A stretch of 41,243 nt of DNA from DASVSE01 sp036399715 (GTDB lineage Bacteria; Bacteroidota; Rhodothermia; Rhodothermales; Rubricoccaceae), in contig DASWMO010000196.1 in the NCBI GenBank assembly GCA_036399715.1, forward strand, positions 1-41,243. The letters run 5' to 3'. Below the pieces are notes generated by a model that had not been told where the DNA came from, did not search any database, and saw only the letters and a program-made list of their open reading frames with translations. This document shows, in pieces, positions 17,888-25,960 of the stretch. A program made the translations under genes and the position numbers. Numbering within the stretch: the stretch's first letter is position 1; every line of letters starts with the position of its first letter.

Positions 17888-19699
17888 CTACACGTAGGGA
17901 GTGACGAGGATTGCTCGCCACACCTCACAGATGGCGTGGACATCGGCGACCGTCGCTTCTTGACGGTCGTTGATCTGGCCGTGTTCTTCTTCCAGCTTGT
18001 TCCGACGGGTACGTAAGCCCCTAAAAGGGCTGTTGTTGGGGCTTAAGATCCAAATCACGCGCTCGGTTTCGGCTCTCACCCCAGGCCAGAGCGGTGTTCC
18101 GTCCGTCTTAGTCGGGCAGACGTAGCGGCGCACACCGCCCGGCATTGCCGGGGGGACCACCACGACCCCATTCTGGACGTGCCAGTAGATCTTCCATTGA
18201 CCGTCGACAGGGTCTCGGTAGCGGAAGACAGCGTTTGGGTGGTCCGCCAGTTCCCCGTTGTTCTGCTGCAGAGGCCCGTCGAACACGAGCGCATTGACTT
18301 CGCTGAGCGCGCTCCAAAGCGTCAAGAAAGAGAGGTCGTAAGGGCGGAGGCGGTACTGCACCTGCTCGTACGTGGACCGCTCAGATACGAGGAACCCGTA
18401 GGTGCGGTCGATCCGCTCTAGAACGGCCCTAAGCCGTTCTTCGGCCTGGTTGGGCTGGCCGCCCGGGTACCAACCCGACACGTACGCCGGATCAGCAATG
18501 AGGGCTGCGAGGTCAGACCGGAGTTTCCAGACCGGCCGCGCGACAATCCGTCGGGAGAGGACAGCTTTGGCCGTGTCGAGCAGGGTGGCCGCATGCTCGC
18601 GACTGTACGTGTCGTCGACGCCGTGCTCGGGGCCCTCTTTGGTCCAGTAGCCCTCCGCACCGAGCTCGCGGAGGCGGTGCATGGACCACACCTTGTTGGA
18701 GGCCGTGAACGCGACGACGGCCGTCTCTGGGTGGGCTCCCTTGATTCGGCGGATGAGATCGGCTCCCCCGAACGTGTCGACCTGCTGAGCTTGCGCCTGC
18801 TGACGGTCGGCGGCGGAGGTCCGAAGGTCCGCTAAGACGAGGTCCCACGGGGTGCCCGTCGCGAGCTCCACGACGCGTTCGTTCTCGGCGTCGAAGTCCG
18901 CGTCGGCGAGTGAGACGTCTACCGAGAGCTTCCCTGGCCGCTCGAGCAAGGCCGCGACGGCAGCCCCCCACCCTTCGTCAATCTCGTCGTCGAGGAGAAG
19001 GACTTGGATGGGGTCGCCTGCGTACCCGTTGAGGAAGTCAGTCCAATCTGCCCACGCGGTGGCCGCCATGCCCGAGGGGGGGGGCGGTGGCGCCGTGTGG
19101 ACGCGGCGACGGAGCTCCGCAAGGGCAAGCTGGTGCGCGTATGGCTGGTCGTCCAAGAGGCGGTCGTACGCCTCCTGGACTTGCGGAGGCGGCTGGGAGT
19201 CCTGCTCGTCCTCCGGTTTCAGCGCCTGCGCCCCGGCCCACAGCCGGTAGGGCCCCCACCTGTTGGCGAGGCTATGCCGACTCCCATCGCTCTCGATCCG
19301 GATAGGGAGGCTCTCCAAGACTCGGAGTTGGGTGGGCTCGTCTATCGGAGTCGGGGCGTCAACCGATTCGAGTTGGTCCGTTGGGCCTAGCAAGGCGACC
19401 CCCTCCGAAGCGAGAATAGCGAACCGCCCGTGCCGCCGGATGTGCCACTCGACTGGGTGCTGGAGACGGACGATGACAGGGCACCGGCTCGCTGGCAGTT
19501 CCGGCGTCATCCGGAGCCGGAGGAGGAGATCCACCCCGTCCTGAACGTTCAGGTACCGCTCCTCGATGATGAGGGGGGTCTCTGGCGTGACGCCGTCGAG
19601 ACTAGCGAGCGTGGAGCTGAAGTCGATCTCACCCTCGTCGGTAACGACCAGCACCCGCTGATGGGGCAACGTTGGGACTGCGAACGAGATGGGCTCCAT
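17888..19699 (-). CDS. Response-regulator-like protein with central receiver domain, third gene of the RT operon
   Basis: 603 aa from ATG 19699 (MEPISFAVPTL). Residues about 15-105 look like a first, divergent receiver-like alpha/beta domain (RVLVVTDEGE, CPVIVRLQ). A Pro-rich linker (TAPPPPPSG) follows. Residues 231-355 form a complete receiver: acidic pair D237/D238 in VLLLDDEID, acceptor D291 in DLVLADLR, T332 in VAFTAS and K354 in YWTKEG. The C-terminal 250 residues match no family I recognise, and no DNA-binding HTH is evident, so the output is probably protein-based or unknown. The gene starts 10 nt after the stop of the 130-aa gene, which itself overlaps the RT gene. I infer that it receives a phosphoryl or conformational signal from its operon partners. 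Confidence 0.75.
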   Translation of the reverse strand: MEPISFAVPTLPHQRVLVVTDEGEIDFSSTLASLDGVTPETPLIIEERYLNVQDGVDLLLRLRMTPELPASRCPVIVRLQHPVEWHIRRHGRFAILASEGVALLGPTDQLESVDAPTPIDEPTQLRVLESLPIRIESDGSRHSLANRWGPYRLWAGAQALKPEDEQDSQPPPQVQEAYDRLLDDQPYAHQLALAELRRRVHTAPPPPPSGMAATAWADWTDFLNGYAGDPIQVLLLDDEIDEGWGAAVAALLERPGKLSVDVSLADADFDAENERVVELATGTPWDLVLADLRTSAADRQQAQAQQVDTFGGADLIRRIKGAHPETAVVAFTASNKVWSMHRLRELGAEGYWTKEGPEHGVDDTYSREHAATLLDTAKAVLSRRIVARPVWKLRSDLAALIADPAYVSGWYPGGQPNQAEERLRAVLERIDRTYGFLVSERSTYEQVQYRLRPYDLSFLTLWSALSEVNALVFDGPLQQNNGELADHPNAVFRYRDPVDGQWKIYWHVQNGVVVVPPAMPGGVRRYVCPTKTDGTPLWPGVRAETERVIWILSPNNSPFRGLRTRRNKLEEEHGQINDRQEATVADVHAICEVWRAILVTPYV

Positions 19700-19709
19700 G
19701 ACCAGTAGG

Positions 19710-20102
19710 CTACGCCTCCTCGAAGATGCGCGCCGTGACGGCGTCGGCCAAACCGCGCTCGCGGTAGGCGGCGAGGAAGGCAGTGAAGTACCGCTGAAAC
19801 ACCCACCGAGGGAGCTTATAAGCGCCTCGGTGGACCGTGACGTTATCGGCTTGGCCACGCCGTCCCGTGAACTTGAAGTAGACCCCGCCGAAGTGTTTGG
19901 CCGCGTGCTCTCGCGCCCAGTTCAGCTCGGCTGAGTTATCGTCGTGGACGAAGACGGCCGCGTATGCGGACGGGTCAAGGGTGGACGGGTCGGCGCGGGC
20001 GACTTGGCACACGAGGTCTCCATGTGGCCCAACCGGAGCGTAGATCTCGCGGTTATCGATCACAAGGACGGGCTTGAGCTGGGCAGACTCCATGGGGCTC
20101 AC
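19710..20102 (-). CDS. 130-aa alpha/beta protein, middle gene of the RT operon (pseudo-receiver-like)
   Basis: A small protein of unknown family. The GTG start at 20102 overlaps the RT stop (GTGA), indicating translational coupling; an ATG 9 nt further in (20093, MESAQLKPVL) is an alternative. The fold pattern VLVIDNRE (strand 1), AAVFVHDDNS (strand 3 with acidic residues) and GVYFKFTGRRG (strand 4) recalls a receiver or flavodoxin-like domain, but the conserved Lys and a clear acceptor context are missing. The C-terminus is helical (PRWVFQRYFTAFLAAYRERG). It could be an adaptor between the RT and the receiver protein. The functional call is inference only. Confidence 0.6.
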   Translation of the reverse strand: MSPMESAQLKPVLVIDNREIYAPVGPHGDLVCQVARADPSTLDPSAYAAVFVHDDNSAELNWAREHAAKHFGGVYFKFTGRRGQADNVTVHRGAYKLPRWVFQRYFTAFLAAYRERGLADAVTARIFEEA

Positions 20103-22795
20103 TGGTAGAACGTGAGGACGTGCCGAAAGCCAGGGAGGTCGGTCTGGACGGGGGGGACCTCCACATTCTGGGTGACGTCGTAGGCGCGCAGTGTACCGTC
20201 ACGGTAGGGAACCTCCATCGTCCACCGTGCGAGCCCACGGAGATCGAAGAGGGCGCTCTGAGTGTCCCCGCGGAGCACGCTCCGGAGCCCAGGCGGGATG
20301 TCCAACGGGCCGTCATTCGCCTGGAGCACAACGGTGGCCTGATGGGTCTGTCCGACCTGCTCGTAGGTCGCATCAACGCGGACCGGTTGCACAGCACCGC
20401 CCCCAGCTTTACTGATTGCCTTCTTAACGAGGGAGTGGAGCAGGCGGAGGAGACCGTCGACTGCGGCAGGGGTATAGGTGTGGAACACGGGCGGCAGCCC
20501 TTCGAACTCGATGCGGCCGCCCTGCTTGATGAGGGCGTCGACTCCCATCACGACGTTGGGAGTTCCCACTGTCAGCCGGTCCCACAAGTCGAGCCCGGGC
20601 TCGTCGTCGAAACGGACCTCGCTCTTGAAGATGCGGAGGCGCTCCTGGAGAGGGCCCGAAACGAACGGGTGCGCTCCTGGGTTCGCCTCGAGCCAAGCCT
20701 CGCACTCGCGGAGCAGGCGCGCGGCTTCTCTATGAAGCCGGTTCGGTAGAGGGACGCTGGCCAGAGCAGCCTGACACGCCCCAACCACCTCGCCTGCGCT
20801 CATGGACTCCCCGTTCTCAAATGGGAAGCGGCCATCATCCGTCGGCATCCCAAGGGGCTCGTGGAGAAGCCGCCTGAAAGGTCTTCCTACGCCGAACTGA
20901 CGGAAGAACTCGGCGGTTTTTGCCGGATGGGTGTCGAGCGCGTGGGCTAGAGTGCGAAGGCGGCCCTTGAGCTCGCTCTCGTCCACCGTCCCGAAGTCTC
21001 GGAGGATCCAGTCCGCCTCAAGCGACCAGCCTGCCCGTTGTTCGACCCAGTGGTGGAGGTCGACCATCGTGGCCTCCCCACTATCGACTTTCCGGAGGAG
21101 CCTCATGAAGTCGACGTAGTTGCCCCCTGGCTTGACGGGGACGGGGGCGGGAGCGACGACGGGGTCTGCCACGAAGGTGGACCGGCCCTTCTCCTCCTCG
21201 GCGGCGAAGGCCTGCTCGCGCTTGACGAGCGCGAGGTACTGGTCGAGGAACCGGCGGTAGACCGCGGACTCGTGGCCCTTGACGGCGCCGACGAACTCGA
21301 TACGGCCCCTCACGACCCGCTGGAGAGTCGTCACGGAGTACGCCTTGCGTAGGGCCGCGCCCGGTCTGACGAGAAGGCGCTCGGCGCGCTGGCGTTCAAC
21401 TTTCGCCTCGTAGTCGGCAGCCGAGAGAGCACGCTCCTTGTAGAGCACCCAGTCGGCGGCCTTGTCGTAAAGGGCCTTCCGGCCGAGTTGACTGGCCCAG
21501 CCGAACGTCTCAACATTGAAAAGGAGGGCGCGGAGGGCGCGGGTCGTCTCGCGAGGGACGTTGGCCCCTCGGTTGACGACGAGCCCAGTGACGAGCTGGC
21601 GGCCGTACCAAGGCATCAGCTTCCGCTTCTCGGGATGGACCCGGAATCCCTCGTTCGCGATGATCTCGTCAATGGCCTGACGGTCCGCTTCGGGGAAATC
21701 GACCCGGTTGGTTGAGAAGGCGAGATCGTCCGCGTAGCGGGTGTATGCGTAACCCCGCTCGCGCGCCCAACGGAAGAGCCGGCTGTCCAGCCGGCGGCAG
21801 AGGAGGTTAGCGAGGATGGGGCTCGTGGGTCCCCCCTGGGGCAGCGCACCGTCAACCGTGACGAGGTCCGCGAGGTAACGGGCGACGGGCTCCGACGCCT
21901 CGAAAGGCTTGGCTTGGAGCATCCCGAAGACACGGGCCCGCGTGATCGACGGGAAGAAGTCCTGGATGTCCACACAGTAGACCCATCGCTTCCGGGCGTG
22001 CGCTCGGGCGTGCGTGACTACGCTCTGGCCCCGCTCAAACCCCACCGCGCATTTGTGTCGGGGAAAGAGGTGGGTGAGGACTTGGAGGACGGAACGTTGG
22101 AGCCACTTGAGCGAGGGCCCCGGCGTACTGATCGTCCGGGTCCCCCCGCGGCGCTTGCGGAGCGAGAACGACGTATAGGCCTCGGCCCGCGATCGCTCTC
22201 CGCTGAAGTGACGGAGGAGACGGACGGGGACCCGGTTCTCCGGCTCGCGTTGGACCCACTCGACCGCAGAGCGCCACAGCGCGGCCTGCACCTCCTCGGA
22301 GGGCTCGGGGTTGGCGCGGAGGACTGCAATGAGGGGAGCAAGTCGGTTGGTCTGGCCATGGACGGCCTCGATGCGTTTGGCGTGGGCGAGAACGTCCGTC
22401 CAGAGCACTCGTTGGACCTCCGTTGCTGGCGGCGGGAGTTCTACCGGGACGATCTGTTTGCGGCGGAGCTTGTGCCGCTCGGGGCGCGGCAGAGTGGTCC
22501 CGAGTGCCCAAGCCTGAAGTGCGACTGCGTCTCGGATTGCCCGCTCGGGCGCAAGGACTACAGGGTGAGTAGAGAGCAGCCGGACAAGCGCGTAGAGAAC
22601 GCGCCACCGCCGACGCTCTTGGGGGCTTTGGGGGGGGGCCAGGTCGGTCGTTCCAGGCAGGTCGGCCATACTCAGGCCGACGAGAACTTGGTGGAGGTCG
22701 ACCGAGGTAGGAGGCTCCTCATGCGCCTCGTTCGCGAGTGCCCATAGCCCGCGGACGTGTGCGGTCGTCGCCGCATCCCAGTCAGCTAAGCGCAT
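20099..22795 (-). CDS. Retron-like reverse transcriptase with large C-terminal extension resembling a degenerate GHKL ATPase
   Basis: 898 aa. Residues 1-190 are helical with no known family. Residues about 205-410 are an RT core: TISTPGPSLKWLQ, CVDIQDFFPSI (D276), LPQGGPTSPILANLLCRRLD, YADD (354-357) and LVTGLVVN (401-408). HARAH just before the first catalytic Asp and the VTG motif are hallmarks of retron RTs (NAxxH and VTG), rather than group II introns. After about residue 540 there is a long extension. Residues about 740-896 resemble a histidine-kinase ATPase fold: LLRLLHSLVKKAISKAGG in the N-box position, QANDGPLDIPPG in the G1 position, FDLRGLARW in the G2 position, and a final strand ending GFRHVLTFY; the key Asn and Gly residues are altered. 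It heads an operon with two further genes and follows the integrase gene by 316 bp. An antiphage or signalling role is inferred. Confidence 0.85.
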   Translation of the reverse strand: MRLADWDAATTAHVRGLWALANEAHEEPPTSVDLHQVLVGLSMADLPGTTDLAPPQSPQERRRWRVLYALVRLLSTHPVVLAPERAIRDAVALQAWALGTTLPRPERHKLRRKQIVPVELPPPATEVQRVLWTDVLAHAKRIEAVHGQTNRLAPLIAVLRANPEPSEEVQAALWRSAVEWVQREPENRVPVRLLRHFSGERSRAEAYTSFSLRKRRGGTRTISTPGPSLKWLQRSVLQVLTHLFPRHKCAVGFERGQSVVTHARAHARKRWVYCVDIQDFFPSITRARVFGMLQAKPFEASEPVARYLADLVTVDGALPQGGPTSPILANLLCRRLDSRLFRWARERGYAYTRYADDLAFSTNRVDFPEADRQAIDEIIANEGFRVHPEKRKLMPWYGRQLVTGLVVNRGANVPRETTRALRALLFNVETFGWASQLGRKALYDKAADWVLYKERALSAADYEAKVERQRAERLLVRPGAALRKAYSVTTLQRVVRGRIEFVGAVKGHESAVYRRFLDQYLALVKREQAFAAEEEKGRSTFVADPVVAPAPVPVKPGGNYVDFMRLLRKVDSGEATMVDLHHWVEQRAGWSLEADWILRDFGTVDESELKGRLRTLAHALDTHPAKTAEFFRQFGVGRPFRRLLHEPLGMPTDDGRFPFENGESMSAGEVVGACQAALASVPLPNRLHREAARLLRECEAWLEANPGAHPFVSGPLQERLRIFKSEVRFDDEPGLDLWDRLTVGTPNVVMGVDALIKQGGRIEFEGLPPVFHTYTPAAVDGLLRLLHSLVKKAISKAGGGAVQPVRVDATYEQVGQTHQATVVLQANDGPLDIPPGLRSVLRGDTQSALFDLRGLARWTMEVPYRDGTLRAYDVTQNVEVPPVQTDLPGFRHVLTFYQ

Positions 22796-22958
22796 GCCGT
22801 CTCGACCCGGGGATACTCCCTGTACTCACTTTCGGAGAGCCCGGAACCAGTGGAATCCGGAACATGCTGGATGGCCGTAGCCTCAGCGGAGCGCCCGGCA
22901 GTTCGCGACCGGGTTAGACTATCGGGATCGGGGCAGGACGGCATGCACTTAACCGGCG

Positions 22959-22978
22959 GAGGCCGAACTGGCGGCCTC
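22959..22978 (-). repeat. Hairpin upstream of RT gene (7-bp stem)
   Basis: GAGGCCG and CGGCCTC are perfect complements around a 6-nt loop in the RT leader. The stem could be part of a structured RNA. Confidence 0.5.
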
Positions 22979-22995
22979 TCGAATATAGACTCCTT

Positions 22996-23014
22996 ACCCC
23001 TATGACCTAGGGGT
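22996..23014 (-). repeat. Hairpin upstream of RT gene (ACCCCTA/TAGGGGT)
   Basis: A perfect 7-bp stem with a 5-nt loop, about 100 bp after the integrase stop. No T-tract follows on either strand, so it is not a typical terminator. Confidence 0.5.
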
Positions 23015-23111
23015 CCAGCCTGGGTGGGGACGACGTTGGCCTAGATCCTCATTCCTGGTCCTAGTCGGGGCAACCGGGCTCTGGGGACACAGTCACCACC
23101 AAGGACCCAGA

Positions 23112-24362
23112 TCACTCGGACACCGCCGGTCCATCTTTCGCCGGCGAGGCAATGACCTGGAGCCGGGCGATCTCCTCGCGTAGCGCCGCATTCTCGCGCC
23201 GAAGCGCCTCGGCTCCCGCTGACGCCTCTGCCCCTAGAAGCCCAGCCCCAAAGCACATTTCCATGTCGGGCCGGAGCGAGACCGGCCGCAGCTTTGCGTA
23301 GACCATCGTCGTCTTGACGTCGGCGTGGCCCATGACCTCTTTGAGCCGGTAGACGTCCATCCCGCGCATGACCGAGTACGACCCGAACGTATGGCGAAGC
23401 CCGTGGAACGTGAGCCCGTCCCGGACGCCGGCCCGCTTCCGGTACTCGGCGAATCGCTTCCCTATGTAGTCGCCGGCCAGCTTCTCGCCGCCGCGCCCGG
23501 GGAACACAAACGGGGGTCCGCCGGCCCCCCGCACCTCGGCCCGGCGGGAGACAACCTCAAGGGCGTCCCCGACGAGCGGAACGACCCGCTCGCGACCGCT
23601 CTTCGGCGAGGCGTCCTCGGTGTGAGCCACGCGGACAATCCGGTCGGCGAGGTCGACGGCGTCCCACCGGAGCGCGCAGAGCTCGCCCCGGCGCAGGCCT
23701 GTCCCAGCCGCGAACACGACAGCGTCACGCATGGCAAGCGCGGCCGTACTCCCGTCGGTCGTGAGGTGGTCGAGGACGGCCGCGAGCTCCTTCTCCGCGA
23801 AGAACTTCGGGAGCTGCGTCTTACGCTCACGGCGTCCACGTCCTGGGGGCGGAACTGGATCGTCGCCACGGCGCAGTCCGGCCTCCTTGGCCCACCGGAG
23901 GAAACTTCGGATGCGCTCGCGGTAGCTCTTCCGCGTCGCGTCATTGGCGACCGAGGCCAAAAACTGCTCAATGTGGTCGCGGTGGACGTGCCCGACCAGC
24001 AGGCCAGGCGGGAGCGCTTTCTCGAGCCGCCCGAGGACGTAGCCGTCAGTCTTGAGCGACGAAACGGCGAGGTCCCCCCTGCGCGAGGCCACGTACTCCT
24101 CTACGGCGGCTGCGACGGTTGCGGACCGGCCGGCGACGGAGTCGACCCGGCGGTCTCCAGCCCACGGGTCGAACTCGCCGGCTGCATACGCACGCTCGAG
24201 CTTCGCAATCGCGAGCCGGGCTGCCTGTTCATCCTTCGTCTTGAGCGAGAGGCGGACTTGGGCCGGGCTCTGCTGGGCGTCGTAGAACTCGGCCGAATAG
24301 CCCTTGACGGGCCGGCGGCCCCTTGCGTCGGGCTCGCCGCGCTTGACCCTGAGTTTGGCCAT
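23112..24362 (-). CDS. Tyrosine recombinase / integrase
   Basis: 416-aa phage-type integrase. The N-terminal region (MAKLRVKRG onward) looks like an Arm-DNA-binding domain, followed by a SAM-like core-binding domain (about 80-165). The catalytic domain has all six residues: R224 in GTGLRRGEL, K254 in ASPKSGRE, H320 and R323 in HGLRHTFGS, H346 in MGHADVKTT and Y355 in MVYAKL. The C-terminal tail has a short helical, possibly coiled-coil, segment (ALRRENAALREEIARLQ). Start ATG 24362 is chosen over the upstream GTG/ATG candidates because MAKLRV fits the family. It lies divergently from an unknown gene and immediately upstream of the RT operon, so the RT operon may be cargo of the element it mobilises. 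Confidence 0.93.
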   Translation of the reverse strand: MAKLRVKRGEPDARGRRPVKGYSAEFYDAQQSPAQVRLSLKTKDEQAARLAIAKLERAYAAGEFDPWAGDRRVDSVAGRSATVAAAVEEYVASRRGDLAVSSLKTDGYVLGRLEKALPPGLLVGHVHRDHIEQFLASVANDATRKSYRERIRSFLRWAKEAGLRRGDDPVPPPGRGRRERKTQLPKFFAEKELAAVLDHLTTDGSTAALAMRDAVVFAAGTGLRRGELCALRWDAVDLADRIVRVAHTEDASPKSGRERVVPLVGDALEVVSRRAEVRGAGGPPFVFPGRGGEKLAGDYIGKRFAEYRKRAGVRDGLTFHGLRHTFGSYSVMRGMDVYRLKEVMGHADVKTTMVYAKLRPVSLRPDMEMCFGAGLLGAEASAGAEALRRENAALREEIARLQVIASPAKDGPAVSE

Positions 24363-24421
24363 CGGAGCAATTGAGGACGGTGGACGTTCGGCGAACGCTA
24401 CCGACCCGCCGCGACGATCCC

Positions 24422-25483
24422 GTGTCACCCGACCTCACGCCCCCCAGCGCCCCGACTGGTCGGCCCACGGAGATCGAAGGGATAAGCGTCTTGGATGTCG
24501 GCCGTCTCGTTGCCAGTGCCGTCGCGGCCGCGCTCCCGGCCCGCCTCGCGCTCGGCAATTCGATGTGGGCACTGTCTCCTCTGGTCGAGGCGGGGCGGAC
24601 ACTCGTGCAAGCCTCCAACCGTACATACCGCGTCATCGTCGAGATCGTGGGGGAGGCCCCGTCCTTGGATGACCTATCGGCCGACGATATCCCGGAGACG
24701 GCGATTCTGGTACAGAATCCCGACCAGCCCCTCACCTTCTCGGTGCAAGACCGGGACGACGGATTTCGTCAGCGCCGCTGGCTCGTCGAGAGCTATGCGG
24801 CTCGCTGGAACGAACTGGTGAGCATCGCCAACAGCTTGGACGACGAGTCGTACGGTCAAGCCGCGGCCGATCTCCGAGGCTGGCTAGAGGCCGAATGCGA
24901 GGAGCGGGCGGACACTCGGGACCCGGCGCGGCAGGTCGAACTCGACAGACTCCTCGTACGGCACCTGGCAGGACTCAAGGTCGTCGAGGCGTGGCGTAGC
25001 GTGGGCCGCGTCGAATGGATCGATGAGGTGGCGCTACGCGAGGCGGTCAAGGCAGACATCCATGAGGTCCGGCCCTCCGGGATCCTGTCCGCACTTGCCT
25101 ACGACGCTGCGTCGGCCGGGTCCGTAACGGCTTTATGGGGGCGCGACGAGGCCGACGGCCGGCGGCCTTCCACCTTCACGAAGGACGACTTCTTTCGCTG
25201 GGCGCGTCACGTGTCCGGGTACAACCGGGCCTATGTCACGGACGCGCTCAGAGCCTTTCCACCGACGGCGCGGCACATGGAGGGCGCGTTCACGAAAGGG
25301 TCAAGGGGGAGCAGGTATCCAGAGATTCTCGTCGCCCTTCGCGCTCACGGGGCGGCGCTTCTGGCGGGCTCCCCGTCCCGGCAGCTCTGGGCGCAGGGGC
25401 AGGCAGGAACTACGGTCGACGAGCAGGTTCGTCCAGAACGGGTGATCCTTCCGCGGGCACCAAAAAGGCGCAAGCGCCGATAA
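24422..25483 (+). CDS. Hypothetical protein divergent from the integrase
   Basis: A 353-aa protein from GTG 24422 (in-frame TTG 24371 and GTG 24380 are alternatives but leave almost no intergenic room). I recognise no family. It is largely helical, with a charged central region (LEAECEERADTRDP) and a C-terminal part rich in aromatic and basic residues (FTKDDFFRWARHVSGYN), ending in a basic tail (PKRRKRR) that could contact nucleic acid. It is followed 40 bp later by the HTH gene and then the Rep gene on the same strand, so it is probably part of the element's replication/mobilisation operon. Its role is unknown. Confidence 0.65.
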   Translation: MSPDLTPPSAPTGRPTEIEGISVLDVGRLVASAVAAALPARLALGNSMWALSPLVEAGRTLVQASNRTYRVIVEIVGEAPSLDDLSADDIPETAILVQNPDQPLTFSVQDRDDGFRQRRWLVESYAARWNELVSIANSLDDESYGQAAADLRGWLEAECEERADTRDPARQVELDRLLVRHLAGLKVVEAWRSVGRVEWIDEVALREAVKADIHEVRPSGILSALAYDAASAGSVTALWGRDEADGRRPSTFTKDDFFRWARHVSGYNRAYVTDALRAFPPTARHMEGAFTKGSRGSRYPEILVALRAHGAALLAGSPSRQLWAQGQAGTTVDEQVRPERVILPRAPKRRKRR

Positions 25484-25523
25484 GGCGTTGTATCGTCTGT
25501 AGTTGCCAAGGTGGACCGGTAGC

Positions 25524-25862
25524 ATGACGGGGCGTCAGAGCAGAGAACGCGCCCATCCCCCAGTGCCCCGCTCCGCCCTATTCATCCGCCGACTTCTCCG
25601 GCTCGTCGCCGAGGTCGTCCGTGAGTCCGTGCGAACCGAGCTCGCTGCGATGAGCACCGAGCCGGCGCCTGGCCCAGCCGCGCTTCTCTCGTATGTCGAG
25701 GTCGCGGGCATCCTTGGCGTCTCGAAGCGGACCGTCGAACGGCTCGTCGACCGAGGAGAGCTCGGAACAGTTCGGGCTGGATCCGCCCCACGGGTTCACC
25801 CAGACGCACTCGACGCCTACGTCCGCTTCAAAGCGGCAGGACACGGGCAGCGCCGCCGGTAA
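25524..25862 (+). CDS. Small helix-turn-helix protein (excisionase/MerR-like HTH)
   Basis: 112 aa from ATG 25524. The C-terminal half is a helix-turn-helix of the HTH_17/excisionase type: LLSYVEVAGILGVSKRTVER followed by LVDRGELGTVRAGSAPRVHP, the 'choose partner, recognise helix, wing' pattern seen in Xis-like proteins. The N-terminal half is a helical, Arg-rich segment (SALFIRRLLRLVAEVVRESV). Position between the integrase-linked gene and the rep gene supports a role in excision directionality or rep control. Confidence 0.78.
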   Translation: MTGRQSRERAHPPVPRSALFIRRLLRLVAEVVRESVRTELAAMSTEPAPGPAALLSYVEVAGILGVSKRTVERLVDRGELGTVRAGSAPRVHPDALDAYVRFKAAGHGQRRR

Positions 25863-25898
25863 GGCCGGCGTTCGCCCGTGGCTCTCGATATGGTTAAG

Positions 25899-25914
25899 CC
25901 TTTCGCTCGAAAGG
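25899..25914 (+). repeat. Short palindromic hairpin upstream of rep (CCTTTCG-CT-CGAAAGG)
   Basis: Seven-bp arms with a 2-nt loop, 47 bp before the rep start and 37 bp after the HTH stop. Rolling-circle-type initiators of the II/X class act at origins near hairpins, so this may be an origin or a rep operator. No nick-site consensus was recognised. Confidence 0.45.
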
Positions 25915-25960
25915 TCCTAGTAACAACCTGTCTTTGGATGTCAAATCGCTACCGCTCGCC

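Larger units (their letters stand above)
22796..23111 (-). other. Structured leader upstream of the RT gene (candidate retron-type ncRNA or promoter region)
   Basis: This 316-bp non-coding gap precedes the RT start, where retrons carry their msr-msd RNA. The minus strand shows clean hairpins: a 7-bp stem at 22996-23014 (ACCCCTA/TAGGGGT), a 7-bp stem at 22959-22978 (GAGGCCG/CGGCCTC), and weaker 5-bp stems near 22890-22911 and 22841-22860. An AT-rich spot (TCTATATTC, about 22981-22989) could be a promoter element. I could not identify the long msd hairpin or flanking a1/a2 repeats, so an RNA gene is only a possibility. Confidence 0.35.

Noticed and set aside
21914..22747. 277-aa plus-strand ORF opposite the RT N-terminus
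   Set aside because: It is a shadow of the RT gene, which carries the recognisable catalytic motifs.
20099..22795. Group II intron maturase as identity of the RT
   Set aside because: No maturase X or HNH domain, no intron RNA domain V motif seen nearby, and the VTG and HARAH motifs point to retron-type RTs.
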